Below the pieces are notes generated by a model, which was not told the origin of the DNA, searched no databases, and saw only the letters and a program-made list of their open reading frames with translations. From NCBI GenBank assembly GCA_026874595.1, contig CM049322.1:26597840-26661839 (forward strand): a stretch of 64,000 nt of DNA, read 5' to 3'. Numbering within the stretch: the first letter of the stretch is position 1; every line of letters starts with the position of its first letter. Of this stretch, positions 22,672 to 33,068 are shown piece by piece. Both the position numbers and the translations under genes were made by a program. The DNA comes from Sipunculus nudus (lineage: Eukaryota > Annelida > Sipuncula > Golfingiida > Sipunculidae).

Positions 22672-22978
22672 TGAACTTGTTTTTGTTCCCTTCTTTTCAC
22701 TTTCTCAGCTCTGCGGCGAGCTAGAATAGTTTCACGTTCCTTTGCTCCTTCAATCTCAGCTTCTTCCAAATTCTCTTTCACTTTATCCAGTGAGAATATC
22801 TTAACTGTGCCTAAGACTGCATCCTTAAAACCAATCACAATACCTCTAACCATTATTTTTAGTACATCTGCCATCTTAATGCCTTGTTCATGTGTTCTGC
22901 GATTACAAAATGTATTTCTTTTTATACCATTAAGGTAGGAGTTGATGACTATCCAGCCTCATGTCACCAAGCGTATAC
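22672..22978 (-). CDS. EI24: EI24 homologue, 5'UTR plus first coding exon
   Basis: Read on the minus strand, the exon opens after a polypyrimidine acceptor (TTTTATTTTCAG, AG at 22980-22979). It carries about 104 nt of 5'UTR, starts at ATG 22874 and ends at a donor GTAAGTA (GT at 22671-22670). The coding part is 203 nt, 67 codons plus 2 nt. The peptide opens MADVLKIMVRGIVIGFKDAV and then becomes very basic and charged (RRRAEKVKRREQKQVQ). That is the layout of the cytosolic N-terminus of EI24/PIG8, an ER multi-pass membrane protein induced by p53 in mammals and needed for autophagosome maturation (EPG-4 in worms). The final 2 nt (CA) plus the first base of the exon at 9360 rebuild a Gln codon, so the two exons join in frame. 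The acceptor implies at least one further 5'UTR exon and the promoter at higher coordinates; neither was identified. The family assignment rests on recognition, not on an alignment. Confidence 0.85.
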
Positions 22979-23817
22979 CTGAAAATAAAATAAAAACAGT
23001 TACAAGCAGCTCTCATGCTGTATACCATGGTTTGAATGGATACATAAACCAGAAAACAGACAGTCAAAGAGCTACAACATCTATCCACAAGCAGTGACAT
23101 GTTGTAAAGTGCATGTTTTTAAAATAGCAATTTAATTAGAACTTTTATAATTTTTATATCATCCTTTTAGTCTTTGTCATATATAGGGTCTTAAGTTGTC
23201 ATGTTAATTTGTTGGCCAGATGTGAGCTCTGGGTGTGTCTACAGAGTTAATCACTTTATAACATATAACATCTGCAAATACAGAGAGTTTGTTTGTTCCT
23301 ACTTTTGGCTAGCATGTACTATTAGGTAATATAGATTGTGTCTAGTACCCCTAGTGGTCCTGTTGTGGTGATAGGGGACAGTTATGATTAAGCAGCCAAA
23401 CTGACCAGACGCTTCAAGCTTGTTCAGAGAATTTCCCCGGCCCTGGACCCCTCCTAAAGGGAAGGGAAAAGGGGGGGGGGGTTAAGACATTAACTTGTTG
23501 ACTATGTTTATTTATATTAATGTATCCTGGACCAATAAACAACAATAATTTCTATGATCATCAAGGCTGTTTGTATGTTGGTGTGACCAAGAGAACCTTG
23601 GGCCTTTTACAACTGTGAGCGTGCCAGTTTGGTCACAACACTACAACCTGCCAGCAAGAAAAGGCCCAGCTTCATTGTATACTAGTATACCCTGATGGCG
23701 GATGAAGGTATACCGAGCAGAGGACAGGTGAACCAACCCAGTGTCCTGGTCTGACTTGCTGCTGATCAGTGTCAAACCATGTGAACAACCAATGATGTAA
23801 ATACAGGACACCCCAGT
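22979..23817. other. Upstream EI24 5'UTR intron region, no exon found
   Basis: Starts with the acceptor of the EI24 exon. A G-run at 23470-23480 follows AAGGGAAGGGAAAA. No second 5'UTR exon, TATA box or CpG-rich promoter was recognised. Confidence 0.45.
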
Positions 23818-24530
23818 GGCCAATAAACAAACAGCAGAGGATGCCTAACGCCAATAAACAAACAGCAGAGGATGAAAACACCAATACACAAACAGCAGAG
23901 GATGACAAACGCCAAAAACAAACAGCAAAGGATGACCCATGCCAATAAACAAATAGCAGAGGATGACAAATGCCAATAAACAAACAGCAGAGGATGACAA
24001 ATTCCAACAAACAAACAGCAGAGGATGACCAACGCCAATAATCAAACAGCAGGGGATGACAATAGCCAATAAACAAACAGCAGAGGATGACCAATGGAAA
24101 TAAACAAACAGCAAAGGATGACCGACGCCAATAAACAAACAGCAGAGGATGACCAATGCGAATAAACAAACAACAGAGGATGACCAACGGAAATAAACAA
24201 ACAGCGAAGGATAACCAAGCCAACAAACAAACAGCAGAGGATGACTAACGCCAATAAACAAACAGCAGAGGATGACTAACGCCAATAAACAAACAGCAGT
24301 GGATGACAAACGCCAATAAACAAACAGCAAAGGATGACCGACGCCAATAAACAAACAGCAGAGGATGACCAATGCCAATAAACAAATAGCATAGGATGAC
24401 CAACGGAAATAAACAAACAGCGAAGGATAACCAAGCCAATAAACAAACAGCAGAGGATGACCAATCCCAATAAACAAACAGCAGAGGAAGACCAACGCCA
24501 ATAAACAAACAGCAAAGGATGACCAATAAG
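23818..24530. repeat. 31-bp minisatellite, about 23 copies
   Basis: The unit is approximately CAATAAACAAACAGCAGAGG plus ATGACCAACGC, with 30- and 31-bp variants. Variants such as ACGGAAATAAACAAACAGCG and CAAGCCAAYAAACAAACAG recur in the same order at about 24190-24230 and 24410-24440, so blocks of several units were duplicated together. The minus strand lacks stops in all frames, producing spurious hydrophobic ORFs up to 238 residues. Confidence 0.95.
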
Positions 24531-24539
24531 TTATAATGG

Positions 24540-24984
24540 AAAGTCGTGCAAACTCAGACATCAGAGATCATGGGCCAAGCTGTCCCCTGAACTTTATTGC
24601 CCTTGTGTATTATTGTCCCGGCCGTGATCGGCTATTGTACTCAGCTCCCCTGCTTATCTTGACACCTTATTAAGTCCAACCACATGAATTACCCGGTCCA
24701 ATATCATCTGCCCTCTGTCGATCTGACATTCAGGTTGCGATTTAAAGGAATTATTAGAACCTACGGAAGTCAATTTTTGCATTCTGCACATTCAATAATT
24801 TAAAGATACCTTCATGCGCAAGACAGCGGTTCGAATGTTCATATACCAGTAGCCATATTGTCATATAGAACTTAGATAACTATATAGATTGTAAACATTC
24901 TATGGCAAAACTATAGAATGCATGTGTATATATATTCTTAGATCAACAATGTGTCAAAGTGTGGTGAGTATAATAACAAACATA
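24540..24984. other. No feature recognised
   Basis: Non-repetitive-looking sequence including CCCGGCCGTGATCGG near 24618. No ORF or terminal signature. It might hold EI24 upstream sequence, but nothing specific supports that. Confidence 0.4.
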
Positions 24985-27158
24985 ACTAGATATTTCCTTG
25001 CACCGCAGGTGCCAGAGTATCCCCAGACATAGTATGCCCCCCCCCCCTTTAAGAACAGGCCCCCATTTTTAGCAGCATATACTGACACCTGGCAAACAAT
25101 TATTGTTTCTTCCATCTATCAATACACAATCTTTTTGAAGATGTTGGTCCTGTAACCTTGACCTTTGACCTCATGACCCCAAAATCAATTAGGGTCTTGC
25201 TTTTTCAATGGGACATATATTAGTCAAGTTTGAAATCTATACATCAATAAAAGCAGGAATTATCATCCAGAAACTAAATTTTTGACAGATGGCTCCTGTG
25301 GCCTTGACCTTTGACCTTGTGACCCCAAAATTGATATTGATCATCCACTTTTATATATAAATCAATAGAGGTCTAGATTTATTGATGGGTCATATATGTC
25401 AGGTTTGAAATCCATATATTAATCCAAGCTTGAATTATCATCTCAGGAACTAATTTTGGGTCAGATGGCTCCTGTGACCTTCACCTTTGACCTTATGACC
25501 TCACAATTGACAGGCGTCTTCCTCTCTTGGCAGGGGAACTGTAGGTGCAAGATGAAATGTCTGAGATGAAATGTTTGGCTGAAAATGCATCCACGATCTT
25601 TTTAAAGATGTGTCCTGTGACCTTGACCTTTGACCTCATGACCCCATGGGTCTTGCTTTTCCAATGGGTCATATACAAGTCAAGTTTGAAATCCATACAT
25701 CAATAAAAGCAGGAATTATCATCCAGAAACTAATTTTTGAACAGATGGCTCCTGTGACCTTCACCTTTGACCTTGTGACCTCAAAATTGATAGGGGTCTT
25801 CCACTCTTGGCAGGTGAACTATATGTGCAAGATGAAAGATCTGAGATGAATTGTTTGGCTGGAAATGCATCCACAATCTTTTTAAAGATGTGTCCTGTGA
25901 CCTTGACCTTTGACCTCATGACCCCAAAATCAATTCGGGTCTTGCTTTTTCAATGGGTCATATACAAGTCAAGTTTGAAATCCATACATCAATAAAAGCA
26001 GGAATTATCATCCAGAAACTAATTTTTGGACAGATGGCTCCTGTGACCTTTACCTTTGACCTTGTGACCTCAAATTTGATAGGGGTCTTCCTCTATTGGC
26101 AGATGAACTATATGTGCAAGATGAAAGGTCTGCGATGAAATGTTTGGCTGAAAATGCATCCACAATCTTTTGAAAGATATGTCCTGCGACCTTGACCTTT
26201 GACCTCATGACCCCAAAATCAATTGGAGTCTTGCTTTTTCAATAGGACATAGATAAGTCAAGTTTGAAATCAATACATCAATAAAAGCAGGAATTATCAT
26301 CCAGAAACTAATTTTTTGACAGATAGCTCCTGTTGCCTTGACCTTTGACCTTGTGACCCCAAAATTGATATGGATCATCCACTATTGGCAAGTGAGCAAT
26401 ATATTTAAGATGGAAGACCTGGGATGAAAGGTTGGCTTAAAATGCATCCACAATATCTTTTAAGATGCAAGTCCAGTGACCTTGACCTTTGACCTCATGA
26501 CCCTAGAACCTATAGGGTTCTTACTTTAGTGGTGGGTCATACATAAGTCACATTTGAAATCCATATGGCTATCAACACTGGAGATATCATAAGAGGTGTG
26601 TGATTTTCACCAAATATGGACACATTAAAGGTCAAGGCCACTCTCATGGTAGAGGTCATGACCCAAATGTTAATAGACCTCATCCCATAACCCATCTCTC
26701 TACATGTGCATAATATGAAAGAAATCTGTCCATTAGTTTTTGACTTATAATGCTTACAGTACTGTCAAGTGGCAATTATGGGGGTATTAAAAGGCGTAAA
26801 AACAAGAAAAGGATACTAGGGGGCGCCACCAGTTTCCGGTATATCACAAGGCTATCCAAGATCTTCGGTCACCTTGATTTTTTTACCAGTCCATGCAAGC
26901 TTACTTGAGATATTTAAGAATTTGTGTTATTTTCAGCAAAAATGGACCTATTCAAGGTCAAGGTCACTCTCCTAGCATAGGTCATGACCTCATTTTAAAT
27001 AGGCTTTGTCCCCTTACCTATATTTATACAAATGTAAAGTTTGAAAAAGATCACTGAAATATTTTTTTAGTCATCCCGCTCACAAGGTTTTTCTGCGGCG
27101 GCGGCGGCGGCGGGACTGTCGTGAAACCATAGTATCCCGACTTTGTCTGGGGATACAA
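24985..27158 (+). mobile_element. Family T element (GTATCCCCAGACA type), complete
   Basis: Starts ACTAG (24985-24989), then hairpin GCACC-GCA-GGTGC (25000-25012) and subterminal GTATCCCCAGACA. The core is several units of about 290 bp, each with two TGACCTTTGACC-like sites and CATCAATAAAAGCAGGAATT. Near the end come GGCGGCGGCGGCGG and a closing hairpin at 27132-27156 of the form GTATC...GAC-TTT-GTC...GGATAC, then AATT. Non-coding; 2.2 kb. Confidence 0.82.
25159..26494. promoter_or_regulatory. Array of DR1-like TGACCTTTGACCT sites
   Basis: Exact TGACCTTTGACC occurs at 25159, 25305, 25624, 25904, 26193, 26339 and 26483, with one-mismatch versions at 25481, 25761 and about 26050. The reverse strand is AGGTCAAAGGTCA, the direct repeat with 1-bp spacer bound by HNF4/RXR-type nuclear receptors. 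Spacing averages about 145 bp because each roughly 290-bp unit holds two. Function here is inference. Confidence 0.45.
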
Positions 27159-28218
27159 TTAATTTTGAGATCAGTTATGTGTTTAATGCCTGTGAGTCAT
27201 GTTAAACAATATATCAGCTTGAGTGCTTCTAGATTTTTATGGAGCACTGATGAGAAACCAGGTCATGCATTTAGGAGTGCCCTTTCTATATACTATGGCT
27301 TGTGTCATCTTGACTTAACCCGTGGAATGTACACATTCTGTAGGTTAAAGGGACCTATTTCCAGGTCCGGTCAGGGTCGGCCCATTTTGTGGCGTCAAGA
27401 GTTAGCGGGCATTAAATATTGCAGGGCAGCAGAAAATTTCAGGGAAAAAATATTTCAGGGTGCATACAATATTTATAGCAGGTAGGTGATGGGAGAAATT
27501 AAATAAATAAAAAAATAGCAGGGTTGGCCTTTTTTTGTTTATACTGGATAGGATTGAAAATTGTATATGTGTTTCTGGGAAATGGCTTGAGAGGTGGCGA
27601 CATCTAATGGCCAGTTTTAGAAGCTGTCACTTTTTGTCATATACCGCAAAAATAACAAAATAAAAGTGCAGGACGTGAGGTTGATTTTGATGTACCACGT
27701 GATGCCAAACCCTCGACAGAAAAAACTTTCCCAGTGCCCCTGACATATAGGGCCTAGAAATAAGTCCCTCTAACCTATAACCTTAGTCCATAGAATGTAT
27801 ACAAGACGGAGGAGTCCAAGATCTATGGACATCCACAATTCAGACCAATATGGCACACCACTTCTAATATAAGAAAAGGGCATTTATTTTTTCTACAAAA
27901 ACAGAAAGGTGAGTGGCTACCTGTCTGGTGTACAAGAAACTTTCCAAGATGTTGAACATGCCAAATTTCAGAACAATACCTTGACCCACTCCTGGTATAT
28001 GAGCAATTTTCACCCAAAGCACATGTACAGATGGACGCTACGGAAAAACGATTGCAGTTGGTGCTACCAGTCTTGAGTACAAGAGGGAAGAGCCCAAGAT
28101 CTATGGATATGCACAGTTTCAGGCCAATACTGCGAATCACTCCTGAGAAAAGGACAATTCTTTATTTTGCTTGAAATAATTTTGAATTAAACAGACTTGC
28201 ATCAGTGACTTGTTTAAA
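27159..28218. other. No gene; degenerate repeat remnants
   Basis: The ORF 27165-27485 (plus) is not recognised. From about 27770 to 28150 there are decayed units resembling family G/T cores (ATGGACGCTACGG, GGTGCTACCAGTCTTGAGTAC, AAGATCTATGGATATGCACAG) without termini. Confidence 0.5.
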
Positions 28219-29055
28219 ACTAGATTTTTCATGGCACCGCAGGTGCCATAGTATCCCCAGACAATTAACCAAACCCTCCCCCCAGCCTCAAAGAATAGAT
28301 TTCCATCTTGAATTCAGGTGCAGAGACTGACACTTGGCAAGCCACCATGGTTTCTTTTCAAATTTGACTTAGCTGTTGATAAGATGCATCAAACTTGTGG
28401 GTTTGGTGACTGTACCCCAAAACCTTAAAAGTTATTCTGCATAAACATCATTTTAGCAAGAAAACAACATAAGTTGGTGCCACATGTCTTCTGCAGCAAA
28501 CAATGCTATCAAAGATCTTATGTCAGTTTGATTTTTGGACAAATTAAACCATCCCTCAGTGAGATATTAAAGTTAACATCATTTCAGCATTATCGCCTCT
28601 GTGACCTTGAAAAATGCATCAAGGTCATCAATATTCGAACTTGGCCTAGCCCTTGATATGATGCATCTGAACTGTAGGTTTTGTAACTGTACCACAAATT
28701 TTTTTTGAGTTATTGCCCTAATATCATTTTATTAGAATTGCTGTGACATTGAAAAAATGCATCAAGGTCATCCATGTTCCAACTTGACCTAGCCGTTGAT
28801 AAGATGCATCAAACCTGTGGGTTTGGTGACTGTACCTCAAATTCTTACAAATCTATTGTGTTAACATCATTTTAACAAGAAAACGACACAAGGTGGCACC
28901 ACCTGTCTTCTGCAAAAGACAAAGCTATCCAAGATCTTTGGTCAATTTGATTTTTGGACCATTCCATGTATCCCTTACTGAGATATTAAAGATTTTGTGT
29001 GAACTTCACCAAATATGGGAATATTCAAGGTCAAGGCCACTCTCAAGGCCACTGA
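28219..29055 (+). mobile_element. Family T element, 3' end missing
   Basis: Starts ACTAG (28219-28223), then a perfect 6-bp hairpin GGCACC-GCA-GGTGCC (28233-28247) and GTATCCCCAGACA (28251-28263). Two to three core units follow (GATAAGATGCATCAAAC, TTGGTGACTGTACC). Similarity fades near 29050 before any closing hairpin. Confidence 0.7.
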
Positions 29056-29237
29056 CAAGTTTGTTCCTTTATTGAGGGTGGCCAAATGTTGGTTGCAAAT
29101 GATATAGTATTTTTCCCATAAGCAAAACTTACATCTGTTGGTTGGGCTGCTATAAACCTTTGCCTGCTTCAGTATTTTCCATGTAATACTGTAGTCTACA
29201 CCTTTGTCTTTCAGTTGCCATATATATTTGGGGACTA
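29056..29237. other. No feature recognised
   Basis: Short non-repetitive segment between a truncated family T element and the satellite; nothing assignable. Confidence 0.4.
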
Positions 29238-30493
29238 CCTCTATTTCCCAAACCCTCTAAAACCCTCTAGTCGGCTTGAAATTGTAGCTAACTGTCGCAG
29301 TTGTAAGATATATCCTGGGGTGAGTGTTGCAGACTGTCACACATTGTCACTGTAACAGTATTGTAGCTTGTTGTCACACATTGTTGCAGAAGAGAAATAT
29401 ATACTGGGGTAAGTGTCGCAAACTGTTGCACATTGTGACTGCAACAGTATTGTAGCTTATAAATTGTCGCAGAAGTAAGATACATACTGAGGTGAGTGGC
29501 GCACACTGTCGCAGCGACTGTATTTATTGTGCTTGCTGGCTTGAGATTGTAGCTAACCGTTGCACACTGTCGCATTTTCACACAGGTAGAATATACGCTG
29601 GGGTGTGTGATGCTGAATGTCACACTTTGTTGTAGCGACAGCAGCAGCTTGAGGATTTGGCCAACTGTTGCACACTGTCACATTGTCGCAGTGGTAAGAT
29701 ATATACTGGGGTGAGTGTCGCAGACTGTCGCAGTGACAGTATTAATGGTTGCATATCAGCTTGAGACTGTAGCTAACCGTAGCACACTGTCGCACTGTCG
29801 CAGTTGTAAGATATATCCTGGAGTGCGTGCCTGAAAGGGTAGAGGGTTTTGCACCTTGAGGATGTGGCGAACCATCGCACACAGCCGCATTGTTACACAG
29901 GTAAGATATATATATTTGGGTTAGTGTCGCAGACTGCCGAAACAATGGTATTAATTGTCGCATTTCAGCTTGAGACTGTAGCTAACCATCGCACACTGTC
30001 GCATTGTCGCACAGGTAGGATATATATATTCTTGAGTGCATGTTGCTGCCTGAAAGGGTAGAGGGTTTTGCCCCTTGAGGATGTGGCTAACCGTCGCACT
30101 ATAGCATCGTCACACAGGTAGGATATATCTTTGGGTGAATGTCGCAGACTGTCCCAGGAATGGTATTACTTGTTGCATGTCAGCTTGAGACTGTAGCTAA
30201 CCGTTGCACACTGTCACATTGTCGCAGAGGCAGGATATATCCTGGGGTGAGTGTTGCAGACTGTCGCAGCAATGGTATTAATTGTCACATGTCGGCTTGA
30301 GACTTCAACTAACCGTCGCACATTATTGCAGTTGTAAGATATATCCTGGAGTGCGTGTCGCTGCCTGAAAGGGTAGAGGGTTTAGATTACTGTCGCACAT
30401 TGTCGCAGAGGTCATGGGGAGAGGCTGTCTGGAAGGGTAGAGGGTTTTTAGGCCAGGCAGCACATTGGTTAACCTCCATTTCCCCAACCCTCT
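29238..30493. repeat. About 105-bp satellite, 11 or so units, flanked by direct repeats
   Basis: Units run TGAGTGTCGCAGACTGTCGC, GTATTAATTGTCGCAT, CAGCTTGAGACTGTAGCTAA, CACACTGTCGCATTGTCGCA and GGTAAGATATATCCTGGGG. A second unit type replaces the first half with TGCCTGAAAGGGTAGAGGGT and CCTTGAGGATGTGG; the two types partly alternate, giving dimers of about 210 bp. The array is flanked by 21-bp direct repeats matching at 19 bases (29238-29258 and 30473-30493). Confidence 0.88.
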
Positions 30494-30560
30494 ACATTTT
30501 TATAAGGTGATATATAGACACACTGAAGGGGAAAATGACATGTATTGGGGAAATGGAGGT
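30472..30560. repeat. Perfect 16-bp inverted repeat beside the satellite
   Basis: ACCTCCATTTCCCCAA at 30472-30487 has its exact reverse complement at 30545-30560, with 57 bp between. It sits at the junction of the satellite and the Penelope-like fragment. Confidence 0.8.
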
Positions 30561-30567
30561 AATCCCT

Positions 30568-30846
30568 ATATTTGCTAAGTTCTGTGTCAAATTTCTTAGA
30601 TTTGTTCATGAAAGATGATTTGTGGTTGGCATAGCATGACTTGAATGAGTTCTCTGTAAATCCTACGTAGCTTTGTTTCGGCTCAATTGTGGCTGTGATG
30701 CTAACTTGGTAAACAATGGATTCTTTAAAGCAGTGGCCAGACATAGGGCATTCCGTTGGTTTTCTGCAGTTGCCTACAGTGGAATAAGAGGCATTTCCAT
30801 TCCTTGAGAGTTTTGTCTTGTTGTGTCCATCAATGTATTTCTTCAT
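30568..30846 (-). pseudogene. Penelope-like element fragment, GIY-YIG endonuclease region
   Basis: The minus-strand frame encodes a Cys-rich stretch (CRKPTECPMSGHC), then SIVYQVSI, QSYVGFTENSFK and YANHKSSF, ending at TELSKY before similarity is lost. The order Cys motif, I-V-Y strand, YVG strand, basic helix and NHKSSF is typical of the C-terminal GIY-YIG endonuclease domain of Penelope-like retroelements. About 93 residues are homologous; the rest of the ORF is flanking DNA. No RT domain is present, so it is truncated and inactive. Confidence 0.65.
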
Positions 30847-31277
30847 ATTGAAATGCTTATAAATTCAAACATGTTCCTCAAAAACAAAGTTTTTTTTCAC
30901 CAAACTGTAGACAATTCTTATCTTTCAGAAAACATATACTTTAGGGGGTACTTAAGCATCAGATTGTTTGATGCAAAGGAAAAGCTGAAACAAAGTCCGG
31001 TCAGGCAGGGGTACCAGTCCTGCTGAAAAAAAGTCCGGTCAGGCGGGGGTACCAGTCCTGCTGAAACAAAGTCCGGTCGGGGGTGGGGGGGTACCAGTCC
31101 TGCTGAAACAAAGTCTTGTCAGGCGGGGGTACCAGTCCTGCCACTTTAAGCTGGTGCCAGTGCTGGGATCTTATCATATACTGACTGGGTATAAGGCAGC
31201 CCAGAGAAGCCACTACTCCCTGGTTTTTAATTACACAATGCCTGTTAGCATGGGTACTGGTAAACATTGATACATAT
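30847..31277. repeat. 38-bp tandem repeat (four copies) and flanks
   Basis: At 30983-31140 a unit of about 38 bp (GCTGAAACAAAGTCCGGTCA, then GGCGGGGGTACCAGTCCT) is repeated four times, with a G-rich expansion in the third copy. The remaining flanks show no recognisable feature. Confidence 0.85.
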
Positions 31278-33068
31278 TCTGACTAGTGCTAGGAATTTGG
31301 AACCAAAATTTGCCATCGATTAATCGGAACCTGTGGCAACCGATTATCGATTAATAATCGATTATTTTACAAGACAGTATGGACACTGCAGACACTAATG
31401 CTGCTGCCACCTGGGAAGTGAAGAATGAACTACAATTTAATGATTGTACCTTGTGAATTCTAGAATCTGCATTTCAGAGCATCTTACACTTGTCTTACAG
31501 CAGGACTGTGATACTGAGAGATCGGGCTTGTGTGCAATTTTTATGAGGAAATGTGCTTGAGTTTTTGGGTAACAGGTGTGGACAGTGGACACACTTTCAA
31601 AGTTGTAGGTCAGCGGTCGAAATAATCAAATTTTGTTACATTCCCTCGCGGGAATGCAACAATTTTCTAAGCATTCCCACCAGACCTATCACATTCCCTC
31701 AGGAACTTTGTTTAAATATCGAAAGTTTTAAGCAGAAAAAAAAGAATAAGCAATATCCCTATGACTACAAAGATAACACTTTAACATATTTTTTATTAAT
31801 TTAGATATTGATATGTAAATATAGAAAAACGAGCAAAAAGGGTATCTTAATGACTTGTTGAAGCAAAAGAAAAAGGATCATCTGATGCATCATGCTCTGA
31901 CAATGTTCACTATATAAAAAAAACTTCAAAATACAAATGGTATTCAGTGATTGTGCCTATATTCGTGGAACGACAGATACACTCTCGTACTTAAGAGGAA
32001 AAAACTGCCGGTAAACCGCTCCCAAATTTCGTCACTCGGGCAAAACAGCCTGCGGGCATCATCAGCCAGAGATCAATGAAATTTGACATATTATTATGCA
32101 CAAATATTTATCAAAAATAGGCGAATTGCATAAAAAACACATTTAGAAATTAGATATCGTTCTCATTTGATTACGAATAAAGCACAAGCTCAACGCTGTC
32201 GCATTATAATGCTCATCTTTCATACAGTCAACCTGTCGATGTAGGCAATAAGGCCGAATAGAAACACGTGACACGTTGATTTGCATAAATCCGTGCCGCG
32301 TGCATAGGTTTTTGTGATTGGCGGAGCGATGACGTGTCATTTATAGAGAGCCAGTAAGAGATTCGTAGTAAAAATCCACCTCGCGTGACTTCATTCATGA
32401 CCATTTTTTGCGGGAAAATATTCACTGACAACGCTTCGCTTCAGTGGTTATGAATATTTTTTTACAGCAAAGATAACGGCGGCACCGTGCATTTATAAAA
32501 CAAATGAGGCAGGGCTATATAATGGAACCTGCAGCTGACGATGTCTAGTGCACGATCTCCAAAAATCAGATGTTTGTTATTGCAAGAATTGTATGATTTC
32601 TTCAGTTCTCTAACGATCATGACAGGGTATTAGAAGCAGGTCAGTTTCTGACAAATCATCCTGTATACCGGCCACAACTGATCAGGACACACATAAAATT
32701 AAAGCAACTGCGTATACCGTCTGTTTTTGGTAGTGTTTCTTTTTTACTGCCTTCCTTTACGAATATCAATTTCATTTTATAAACAAGGGACCTATGGGTC
32801 ACGGCGCTCAGCTGTTATATATGATAAAAAAATATGATTTAGAAATGAGGCACATGCTGGTTTTGTGTGGTAATAAGTATAAGCTGTATTATGAGTTGTT
32901 GTTGTTAAGCTTATGTATGATTTTGATAGTACCTTTGGAGACAGAGAAGAGAATTGATTTCATTTATTTTATTAACAAATGGAGTACTATTGTCACACAG
33001 ATTTTGACTTGGCCATATAACTTATAAGCAGAACATATAATATAAGAGTTTAACTATTTATTTAAAAA

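Noticed and set aside
23845-24561. 238-residue minus-strand ORF with repeated hydrophobic peptide
   Set aside because: It is the translation of the 31-bp minisatellite; similar peptides appear in all three frames, so openness follows from the unit lacking stops.
27165-27485. 106-residue plus-strand ORF
   Set aside because: No recognisable domain, compositional bias or splice context; taken as chance.
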